From the NCBI RefSeq assembly GCF_010015445.1, contig NC_053119.1, positions 9,458,050 to 9,522,049 on the forward strand: a stretch of DNA of 64,000 bases, written 5' to 3'. This DNA is from Perca fluviatilis. Lineage: Eukaryota; Chordata; Actinopteri; Perciformes; Percidae. Position numbers and translations under genes: made by a program. A model generated the notes under the pieces. That model searched no databases and was not told the origin of the DNA. It worked only from the letters and a program-made list of their open reading frames with translations. Each line of letters starts with the position of its first letter. The first letter of the stretch is position 1. Of the stretch, positions 35,212-45,119 are shown in pieces.

Positions 35212-37968
35212 ATGACATCCAGGCAGACGACGGCCTCTGAGGCTGCACTGGTTCCTCTGTTTCTGGGCAAACAGCGATGCAATGTCACATTTGTCGTGGA
35301 CAGCTCAGAGAAGATGAGAGCTGCCCTGGGGTCAGTGAAACGCCTGCTGATCCAGACCCTGCTGACAAAGGCCTCGCTCAGGGACTCTCTCTTCAACATC
35401 ATGACGTTCTCAGGCAAGGTGAGGGGGGACTGACAGCTCATTACAACGTCACACAAAAAAGGTCTTAGAAGAGGACAAGGAAAGCTGCAATGTGCATACC
35501 TCAAAATTGTACTTAGGTAGGCCTACACTACTTGAGTATAATGTGGATCAACGGAAGCACATTTCCAGGATAATTGCCTGACATCCTGCGCGTCCTTTGT
35601 TTTCGCTCTCTGTGTGTTGTTCTCAAAACCCTTCGCTTCGGGAAACAATAAACTTCAAGCTAGCAAGCTACACGCTAAAAATGGCAAGTTTTGAAGATAA
35701 TTTGGATTGTGCAACAAGGCAGGCCTGCATGGTTCTTTCGGGAAATGATTGTAAAGATTTCCAAAGAATATGTTATGTGCATTTACCATCTAACTGGGAC
35801 GTTTTGAGGGTGATTGGCAAGGATTTGCTATGGACGGAGTACACAGCGCGATACAATTGTAAGAGCACATCACCTTTAACCATGTATCCAGCTAATTCAG
35901 ATAGCTCTGCATTGTTCAAACAGTTAACTACATTAATATTTTACGTGGTGTTTTCTTTTATCAGGGGTGCAAATGAGCAGTTGTTATTGGTTTAAAGAAA
36001 TGCAAACAACCCAGAGCGTTTTTTCTTCTCCTATCCCAGAATGTATGTGTGGTGTAACTGGCAATGCAAGACTGGTACTTGAGTAAATGTACTTATTGTG
36101 TACCACTACAAAGTTCAGATGTTAGGATATGATTCTCTGGACCGATTGAATTAATTATTTAGTCGACAGTAAAAATAATATAATTTAAAAAAATAAATTA
36201 AGGCAAGGCAATGCAATTTTATTTATAGAACATTTCAGCAGCAGTGCAATTCAAAGTGCTTTACATAAAACAATGAAAACACAGTTAGAAATTAAAAATA
36301 TTTCAAACAGAATTAAAAAAAATTAACTTTAAATTTAAAAGAGCTGAGAGTATGGTGCCGACCTACAGTTTTCCGGGAGTTTGTTCCAGATATGTGGAGC
36401 ATAGAAACTATACTATACTAAAAAATTAAGGCCTAATGTCTTATTTAATTGAGAGAATAATGGATTTAAAGAATTTTAATTTTAACTTTACATTTATTTA
36501 TTTTTTCATCTGTGTGTGGCCTGTTCAACTCTTTCTATTTTGTAGTTAACCTGCTGGTCCCAGCACATGCTTCCCTGCGCCCCTGACACAGTGTACATGG
36601 CTCTGTCCTGGATCCACTCCATCAGCTGCGGCCCCGGCAGGGACCTCCTGGCCGCCCTGAGCATGTCCCTCGCTGACCCCGCCTGTCACGTCATCCACCT
36701 GCTCTGCACGGGCCTCCCCGGCCAGCCGGAGGCAGTGCTGGCAGCCCTGCCGGCTCTGGCGGCTGGGAGGCCTGTGAACGTCTTCTACCTGCAGTACTCA
36801 GGTGCTCAGCTGGACAGAAACACCAGAGACTACCTGCAGTGTTTGACCCAGGCCACAAGAGGGAGCTGTTATGTGATTCCAGTTGGTTTGAATGGAGTGC
36901 TGGAGGAGGTATGGCTGAACTCAATGGGTACAGTACAGGGTAAAAAAAGTTGGTTATGGCTACTTTATTGAACCCCAAGACAGGATGTTTTCTCTTTTTG
37001 TCTTGTCCCTCACAGAAAGGTATAAAGCACAAAGTCAAATCCAGATTTGTGCCCTTGGAGCAAACAAAGAGAATCTTTAGTTAAGTGCCACAAAAATCCA
37101 CATGCTTTCAACATTTGCAACATTTAAATATTTACCCCAAATAGGTTCAAGCGCTGTGAGAATCTACACTAGTTTATAGACAAATTTCCAAATGAGCTGA
37201 AAACAACTCTCTTATTATTTTTTTTAATCAGTTACAAATTCAAATTCAATTTCAATTTTATTCTAGTATCAAATCATAACAAGAGTTATCTGAAGACACT
37301 TTACAGATAGAGTAGGTCTAGACCACACTATAATTTACAAAGAACCAACAATTCCAGTAATTCCCCTAAGAGCAAGCATTTTGTGTGACAGTGGCGAGGA
37401 AAAACTCCCTGCTGATCTTTGGTTTGCCTCCTAGCCAACCGGAGGGTTTGGATATACACTGACTAATTCACTATTTTTAGGAAATGTATATATCAAGAAA
37501 ATAAACTTAAAGAAATGTGTGTGTACTTGGCCAGGTGCCACATGTCATTAAAGGGAGCGATATATTTTGTGCAAAAAAAGGCCAAATATAGGATTTATAC
37601 TAACAGTTTAGTTAACAGTTTAAATAAAAGCAATATCTTACATAAGATAAGATAGATCTTTATTAATCCCGAAAGGAAATTCTTGTGCCAGAGATTAACA
37701 TGAACATAAGAATAAAAACAACAGAGCAATACATAATACATAAAGTGTATAAGGAGTAATGCTAACACCAGTGCCTAATAGAATAACAATATAAAACCAA
37801 AAAAATAAAGATACATTTAAGTAAAATAAGTAAACTAAAATAGATATTATATTGCACGTGATATTTAAAAGTAAAATTGCACATGATATATGCCTTGTAT
37901 ATGTTATTGTTGAAATATTTACGGGAAAGGGTTACATCGTAAATTAGTCGCACGGACATTGCTGTGAC

Positions 37969-38019
<51 letters not shown>

Positions 38020-41000
38020 CCATGCATGTTGTCAGGCAGTTCCTCTGTACGTTGTGGAGAAGGAATCATCAGCAACGACAATCTCTCCAGTGAAGTGTTG
38101 CTGTCCATCCACTTCCGCCTGGATCTCACACAACAGCACATCATCGCCTCTGCTCAGGTTGGTTTCCATGGTTACACATAGTTTTTTAAACAATGCGGTA
38201 TAAACAACAGTACCGAAATTGACGTATTTAGGATGTGACAGAAACATGCAGTAGGCAGGCCATGACGTTATAGATACCGTACTGTAAGGTGCTGTGGATT
38301 AAATGACAGATACCTGCATTGTGTTTGTGTTTCTTGGCTTCCTGTGGTCACCCTGGTGCAGTCTGGGTAATCCATCCATCCTGTCTGCTCAAACCCTGGG
38401 TGGTCCAGAGTTCTTCCCAGGATGCCGAGTGCTGGCCAGGAGGGAGGTGGATGGCCTCTACTACCTGGGAACTGTAATACAGCAAGTACAGGTTAAAAGA
38501 GACTGCATGATTACATATGGGATCATGTAAATGAAGGTATTTGGACAGCAGTGGATTTTAAATGAAACCAGGGCCGGAGCCAGACATTGTAAACATTCAG
38601 GGCTTAGCCCAAACATAGGGGGGAGGGGGGAGGGTTTTGGGGGCATGCTCCATTTACAGCAGCTATGTGCATTATTTTTCAAGCCATTTGATAATAGAAT
38701 GCCTACAAATCTGTACATCATTTGGGAAAAACATGATAGTTGCAAAGGAAAAGAATCATCCTGTTGAGCCTACATCCCATCTTGTATCTAATTGTTCTCC
38801 AACTGTCTTCATCGTTCTGAAACCAGAACACAACAAATGTTGAGGATGACTTATTTTCACTTCTGCCACCTAAAAAGATGCAAAAATTGTCTGATGTCAC
38901 TATTTTTTAATTTAAATTATTTTTATTTTATTTGGCGTAAACAGCATTATTAATATTGAAACCTACTTTTAGTAGAGTTCACAGAATAAATTGGCTATAG
39001 TTCCCCAGTAATAGAACTTTTGCTTGTTTGATTCCAGCCCATAGACTGTATAATATTAATGGACAGAGCATGTGTGATGTCACCCATTGGTTTGTGGAGA
39101 TCTGCTATGAGTCGTCGAGTTTGGGGCGCAGCCATCCTGGTTGTGGATGTGACGATTTTAGACGAGAGGGAGGAGTGAGGGAGGAGCCCTTACACTCTAC
39201 GTTACGTTACACACTTTCACTGGCAATCACATCATAGCCACGCCCTAAAACACCCCCTGCTTTATCGCCGATTTTAAAATCAACAAGACCATAATTAAAA
39301 AAATGAACATCATTCTATATTGCAGAAGACTTAAAGGTCCCATGACATGGTGCTCTTTGGATGCTTTTATATGACCTTATGACCTCATAAGGAGAAGATT
39401 CCAGATCGGCCCATCTGAGCTTTCATTTTCTCAAAGGCAGAGCAGGATACCCAGGGCTCGGTTTACACCTATCACCATTTCTAGCCATGGGGGGACCATA
39501 GGCAGGCTGGGGGGACTCATATTAATGTTAAAAAACCTCATAAAGTGAAATTTTCATGCCATGGGACCTTTAAAACTAGTGATTGAGACCATAAACTCTT
39601 TATGAAGATGTTTACTGAGGTAATCAATCAAGTGAGAAGTGGATCACTTTCTCATAGACTTCTACAGAAACCGACCTCCTTTTGCAACCGCACGTGTCGC
39701 CCCCTGCTGGAATTCAGATAGAATGCAGGTTTAAGGCACTTCGTCATTTTCAGCACTTCGCCGTCTATGTTCCAGTCAGAGAGACTGAGGGGAAATGACA
39801 TAAAAGTTAGTTATTTTTAAAACCTAAAAGACTTAGGGATTTTGAGAAAACATTCAGGGCTGGAGCCCCAGAAGCCACGCCCTCGCTCGGCCCCTGAACG
39901 AAACAATGACTATGAGGCAGTGGTGGACTGGTACATTTACTCAAGTGCTGTACTTGAGTCTTTGTGTGTATGTTGACATGTTCTTCCCATGTGTCGAAAC
40001 TCAGGGCCGCGGAGGAGTTTGGGTTGTCGAGTTTGACCATCCAGGAGGCGCTAGTTTGGGGGTCGTCTCCTCCCACAGGCAGCTGGTTTGCTCCCTCGAC
40101 ATGGTGAACCACAACAGAGCTCACACATGCTGTCTGGTACCTGGTGATGCTGTCCTGTCGCCATGGGAATCAGATTTGAGAAGATACGGGCCGGGGAGAG
40201 TGATGGCCACCACTGAACACAGAGATGGCTTTGGAGGTACGGAGTTAAATAATGTTTGTGTTTATATTTTTACAGCCATATTCAGTGGTGTGGAAGTTCA
40301 GAATACGTTGGCCTCTGATGTCAAATTCCAGTGACAAAGTTGTTATTTAATGAACAAATGTGTCCCTCTCACAATTTACTGCTAAGAAATAATATTATAA
40401 TATATATATTACTAGCCTAGAAATCTAGACGCACCCTAGTGGCAGCAAATTTATTTTGCAGCCAGGGTCAGTCTAGGCACTCTCCATTGACTTGCGAGAT
40501 GGAAAAACCAAATTTTGGTCAGGCCAATCACATCGTGTATAGAGTCGGTGGGCGGGCTTATGGCTGCTGCTGCTGGGAACAGTGGTCTTCAGGAAGACTT
40601 GGAGTTAAGCTTTTCTTTGAGAAAAGAACAAAGAACGGCACTGAAATCATTCTTAAAAAAGGAAGATGTGTTCAGAGTTTTGCCGACCGGATACGGCAAA
40701 AGTTTAATATACCAACTAGCTTCACTACCTTCTTCATTGCTCTGCCTGGTTGTAGCGCTATGTAGCGTGCAGAGGGAATTTAAAAGACAACCGTTTATCC
40801 CGCCCCTTGGATTGAGCCCTGCCAATGGTGAGCTCCCAGACCCAACATCTTGATGTGGGTCTGGCTTGTCAGGCTAGAATATTACATGATATACTTAAAA
40901 AAAAAATTATATCTACATTCAACACATTCTCAATCCCATCGCGTAAAATACGGATGCTTGGTCAGGTGCCTTTGCCGTTGTTATTGACGCTAAAAGTCTC

Positions 41001-41209
41001 CTTTGGCGTCATATCTAAACGCACTTTATCTAAACATGCTTGGTTGGGGACTATTGGCGTCACTTTTGATGCAATTAGGTTAAGGAAAAGGTCGTGGGTG
41101 GGCTTACGTTTCCATGACATGCAGGACAAAAACGAAAAGGGTGGGTGTAAAAAAAAAAAAAAAGGGCGGGGGGGGAAAAAAAAAAAAAAAAAAGAGGGGG
41201 GAAAAAAAA

Positions 41210-41241
<32 letters not shown>

Positions 41242-44200
41242 AAAAGGAAAGGGAAAAAAAAAAAAATTAATGAAAAGAAGAACGGGACGGTTGGGTTTAG
41301 TAAAAGAAGAACGGGACAGTTGGGTTAATGAAAAGAAGAACGGGACGGTTGGGTTAATGAAAAGAAGAACGGGACGGTTGGGTTAATGAAAAGAAGAACG
41401 GGACGGTTGGGTTTAATAAAAGAAGAACAGGACGGTTGGGTTTAATAAAAGAAGAACAGGACGGTTGGGTTAATGAAAAGAAGAACGGGACGGTTGGGTT
41501 TAGGAAAAGAAGAACAGGACGGTTGGGTTAATGAAAAGAAGAACAGGACGGTTGGGTTTAGTAAAAGAAGAACAGGACGGTTGGGTTAATGAAAAGAAGA
41601 ACGGGACGGTTGGGTTAATGAAAAGAAGAACGGGACGGTTGGGTTTAGGAAACGTGACACGCGGGCCACCCCGGTCTCCTGGGTGAAAGTCCTGTGTTGT
41701 TTGACCCATCCACCCCCCCAACCATCCTCCCTATGCGGATTTTCGGGCTGTCATACTACTCGCTACCGTAGTTGCTCTTCGTGCTACGTCATCTTCAAAC
41801 GCAGTGCAGCTGCTGCTCTCCCCGGTGTGTTCTACACACACGCTGAAGGGCGCTTTTTGCGTCGTTTGACAGCTGGCAGCCACTGCCCAAACGTCCATAT
41901 TATACGAGTTCAGAGTGAGAACGGGTTGCTAGATTTTAATGTACTTATTGAACTTTTAATCTGTTTACTTTTTGTCTTGCTTTTATGTTTCTCACCTTAC
42001 TTTAATTGCATTTCCTGTTGGTTTCACATTTCCCTTAATATTTAACTTCAGATTAAATAACATTTGAATTGTTATCTGACACACTTTTTAATATACAGTA
42101 TATCTACATTTCAATGTACTTATTGAAGTTTAAATAATTTTATTAGTAGATAGTAGTTACTTTTATATTTCTCATCTTACTTTAATTACAAATACTGTTA
42201 GCTATACATTTTCCTCATCACTTTTAATATTAAACTCAATTTTAATTGTTCTACTTATAAGAAGACAATATGTTTATTTTTATTTGATTACTATTCACAC
42301 AAAAAGCATGAATTAGCATCGAATGATGTCTATCCTTCTCAGTAATTCACTCATTTGACTTTGCAGTTGATGTTAAGAGCCTCCGGGTGCTGATGTGGAA
42401 TGGTTGTGTGTCTCTGGTTCCCGGCAGCCTGGTTTTACCCATTTCAGCTCCTCAACATGCCAGAATAGTCAGGGAGCTCCAAATCCCGACATCAGCCTCC
42501 AGTCGTTGTTGCAGCTGGCTTTGTGCTCGCAGCTCCTCCTGCCCTCCCCAGCTGTTCTGCACCGACGGCTGTCAGTCTTCATCTTGCTGCTGTTCATACT
42601 CAAACCCTCGGCCATGCTTATTTCCACTCAGCTGTAGGTCCAGCTTTGGAGGAACCGATGGATTTGAAAGGGCGGAGCAAGATAAACAGCCAGACCTAAA
42701 AAATACAGATGTGAGCAGGAGTTACCCCGAGGTGCCCTCACCCTCCTCCTCTTCATCTCTTTCTGAGGATGAGAGCAGAGTGAAGCTGAGGAGCAAACGG
42801 CAGCGTCCTCCCTGGAGGTACTGGAGACAAACTGGATCAGAGCCACAACACAGACAGCCAGGTGGGAAACACAGACAGTGTCTATCTAAACTGATTCCTA
42901 CAAAAAAATAATACATGCAAACTAGAGCTGCAAAGATTAATCAATTAATCGATTAGTTGTCAACTCTTAAATTAATCGCCAACTATTTTGATAATCGATT
43001 AGTCGGTTTGAGTAATTTTTTAAGACAAAAGTAAAAATTCTTTGATTCCAGCTTCTTAAATGTGAATATATTCTGGTTTCTTTTCTCCTCTGTGACAGTA
43101 AACTGAATATGTTTGAGTTGTGGACAAAACAAGACATTTGAGGACGTCATCTTGGGCTTTTGGGAAACACTGATCCACATTTTTCACCATTTTCTGACAT
43201 TTTAGAGACCAAACAGCTAATCGATGAATCGAGAAAACAATCAACAGATTAATCGACTATGAAACATAATCGTTAGTTGCAGCCCTAATGCAAACACACT
43301 TAAAGCTGTGGCAATGCACAGTAATAAAATGCAATCAAATTCAATTTGAATGGAGATGTTGCTCTGTTATATTAGCTGTGGTTGAAGGATTAAGATGGTT
43401 TAAACCTGTGTTGTGTTCACTTAAAGCCCATTGCTGTGTCCTCAGAAGCTACGGTTTAAACTGCACCTGTGGTTTAGTCTGAACCTGGTTGCTGTGTAGA
43501 AATTGCCTTAACTCCTGTCGAGGAGGTTCAACTCAAACTTGCTGCTGGTTATATAGTTCACATTACATTCACTTCTAAAATTTCAAATATTTTACCATGC
43601 ATGTCCTTTTGAAGGCAACATTAAGTCAAACCTATATTATTGTGTAATTGCAAATTGAGGTGCCACCTCAATTAATTTATGATGCAATAAACCAGTTGTT
43701 TCTCAAATGGAGGAACTTTGTAGTATTGCAGAGGGCATGTAATATTTTTTAATGCATACTTCCCAATACAGTCAAACCATAATGAATGAATTTAGTGATG
43801 GATTCTAAACATTTGAAATGTAGGCTAGCATTTGTGTTTTTCAGTTAGGAGGTTGTTTTATTAGCTTAAACAGCAACAGTGTTGTACCTCTTTATATAGG
43901 CTTTTTTTTCTACCAAAAAATATTTTGTGCTGTTCAAAGGGTATACTTGGCTGAAAAATATTTCAAAGGGGGTACATTATTCAGAAAAAGTTTGAGAACC
44001 ATATAAACAGGGTTATTGATTATTTAGTCTATAGCCACAACGTACCGCAGGATGTCCCTCTTTTCAGCCTGTTGTCCGTCACCTTGCGCTTTCTTTGTGT
44101 TGGCGTTCTAACCTCCGGTGGATTTATGAGGACTATGGTTAACCGCTCCTCAGATCTCTGCAGGGTAAATCCAGACAGCTAGCTAGACTATCTATCCAAT

Positions 44201-44846
44201 CTGAGTTTTCTGTTGCTTGACTAAAACAACTTTTGAACGTCCACATGTTCCACCAAAACAAGTTCCTTCCCGAGGCTATTTTGTGGCACTGTGGCTCCGT
44301 CTGGCGCTTAGCACCGCCCAAGATTGTGAATGGTTAAAAAATAAATGCCAATAAACCAGAGCACGTTTTTCTCCCATACCAGAAAGCTGTGTGGACTAGC
44401 CAGACTCTCCTCCGCAGTGCTGCGGAGGTCTGGCAATGCGAGCCTATTAATTATCTGACAGACACAACAGTCCACAAAGTCATACTAATACTGTATATTT
44501 AACAAGTTATTGATACTGTAATAGATACTACGATATGATGTAGGTTTTATTGTAGATTTAGAACAATATTAATAAGCTTTTCAGATCTGGTCATGTTGAT
44601 ACATTTCTCTTTTGACCTGCAGGGACTTTAGTGCCGAGGAGGACAACACAACCTGTGAGGTCCAGCCTCTCTGACCCACAGATCAGTGCCTCGCCCAATC
44701 ACAGCTCTCTGTTTCAGTCACTTCCTGGTGCTAAAGGAAGAAGAGCGAACATCAGGGATGTTTTTGGAACAACCAAGTTCAGACCTCGACCACCAGCGGC
44801 ACTGCGGCCTTTCTCTTGCAACAACGCTACTTCTGTTTACACATAA
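35212..44846 (+). CDS. C11orf16 homologue: VWA-like N-terminus plus DUF4537 region
   Basis: Seven exons: 35212-35418, 36546-36908, 38036-38157, 38362-38491, 40005-40236, 42367-42861 and 44623-44846, 590 aa. Residues about 10-185 resemble a von Willebrand A domain: NVTFVVDSSEKM as strand 1 with a MIDAS-like DSS, DSLFNIMTFSGK, then HVIHLLCTGLPGQ and VNVFYLQYSG. Residues about 250-390 match C11orf16/DUF4537: GCRVLARREVDGLYYLGTV, GVWVVEFDHPGG and GDAVLSPWESDLRRYGPGRV. A Cys-rich stretch (about 395-440) and PPWRYWRQTG also parallel human C11orf16 as remembered. The exon at 38036 is read in the frame forced by the phases of both neighbours; another open frame there breaks the next junction. The fifth MIDAS position is Lys, so metal binding is doubtful. 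The exon 38362 donor may lie 6 nt earlier. Function is unknown. The gene sits tail to tail with akip1, as in human. Confidence 0.88.
35545..36085. mobile_element. Transposon fragment with a partial ORF in a C11orf16-homologue intron
   Basis: An ORF-like segment from 35681 (MASFEDNLDCATRQACMVLS and on to LLWTEYTARYNC) ends at a GT-like border near 35860. The downstream part has CAACCCAGAGCG and GGCAATGCAAGACT, shared with the repeat at 44090-44450 (ACCAGAGCACG, GGCAATGCGAG). It looks like the first exon of a fish DNA-transposon gene in a non-autonomous copy; the family is not identified. Confidence 0.5.
36195..36420. repeat. Retroposon 3' fragment
   Basis: AATTTTATTTATAGAACATT, CAATTCAAAGTGCTTTACAT and AAAACAATGAAAACA are typical of a common fish LINE/SINE end. 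A different retroposon fragment lies at 37235-37430 (GTGGCGAGGAAAAACTCCCT) and another at 37640-37720 (GATCTTTATTAATCCCGAAA). All lie in one intron. Confidence 0.55.
37972..38017. repeat. (TG)n microsatellite just upstream of an exon
   Basis: About 45 bp of TG that ends 18 bp before the acceptor AG of the exon at 38036. It occupies the usual polypyrimidine and branch region of that intron. Confidence 0.95.
39331..39573. mobile_element. TTAA-flanked MITE nested in another repeat
   Basis: The termini are AAAGGTCCCATGACATGG and CATGCCATGGGACCTTT, inverted, with TTAA on both sides. Flanking sequence from about 39030 (CATAGACTGTATAATATTAA) to about 39790 appears to be an older repeat into which it inserted. 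Intron of the C11orf16 homologue. Confidence 0.85.
40412..40877 (+). mobile_element. DNA transposon fragment encoding a RecQ-like helicase start
   Basis: The ends CTAGCCTAGAAATCTAGAC and GTCTGGCTTGTCAGGCTAG are roughly inverted. Inside, frame 40515 encodes SFSLRKEQRTALKSFLKKED followed by VFRVLPTGYGKSLIYQLASL, which fits a Q-motif plus Walker A (PTGYGKS) of RecQ-type helicases. The ORF then runs out. It is a partial, non-functional copy in an intron. Confidence 0.6.
41148..41266. repeat. Purine-only low-complexity tract
   Basis: About 115 bp made almost wholly of A and G runs. Length and base calls in such tracts are often unreliable. Confidence 0.85.
41267..41655. repeat. ~30-bp minisatellite, about 13 units
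   Basis: The unit is GGGTTAATGAAAAGAAGAAC plus GGGACGGTT, with variants (TTTAGTAAAAG, TTTAATAAAAG, AACAGGACGG). Adjacent sequence ACCCCGGTCTCCTGGGTGAA at about 41668 also occurs near 31860, so the array sits in a dispersed repeat. It is not CRISPR, since no spacers separate the units. Confidence 0.9.
42923..43287. mobile_element. hAT-type MITE with perfect 8-bp target duplication
   Basis: The left end TAGAGCTGCAAAGATTAATC and the right end CGTTAGTTGCAGCCCTA are flanked on both sides by ATGCAAAC (42915-42922 and 43288-43295). At 365 bp it has no transposase. It is the cleanest copy of a family also present at 4221-4690, 13793-14150, 17225-17712 and about 47040-47310. Confidence 0.9.
43690..44003. 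repeat. Probable hAT-type repeat with inverted ends
   Basis: CAGTTGTTTCTCAAATGG at the left and AAAAAGTTTGAGAACCAT at the right are inverted, and the interior is AT-rich. Next to it, 44090-44450 carries another dispersed fish repeat ending GGTCTGGCAATGCGAG. Confidence 0.55.
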
Positions 44847-44853
44847 CAGATAA

Positions 44854-44895
44854 AATAAAGTTAAACAACAAATTGATTCAAAAAAATAATTTATT
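44854..44895. terminator. Back-to-back polyadenylation signals of the C11orf16 homologue and akip1
   Basis: AATAAA on the plus strand at 44854-44859 lies 8 nt after the C11orf16-homologue stop. AATAAA on the minus strand at 44890-44895 serves akip1. Cleavage 10-30 nt downstream of each would make the two mRNAs end within, or overlap by, a few tens of bases. Confidence 0.7.
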
Positions 44896-45119
44896 TTTAT
44901 ACACTGTACATAGTAAAGAGCATGATGTTCTAGGAAACACGGTCCACATAATAAAATACAATAAAATATGGCTTCTCAATGTGCAGCAAATTAAACATTT
45001 TGACAGCATAACAATGTAAACATCTGTGTAAAAACAGGCAATAAACACACACAAAGAGCATTAGCATTGGTCAGTTTTGGTATTTATGTTAAGAGCGAGT
45101 GGCTCGGTCAGGCGAGGGG

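Noticed and set aside
37972..38181. Alternative frame over the exon at 38036 (IHFRLDLTQQHIIASAQ)
   Set aside because: It looks protein-like, but the upstream donor is phase 0 and the downstream exon needs phase 2. Only the other frame joins both sides without a stop.
41267..41655. CRISPR-like array
   Set aside because: Units abut without unique spacers and the sequence is from an animal genome; it is a minisatellite.
41683..42045. 120-aa ORF with hydrophobic C-terminus
   Set aside because: Lies in a dispersed repeat inside an intron of the C11orf16 homologue; no splice or homology support.
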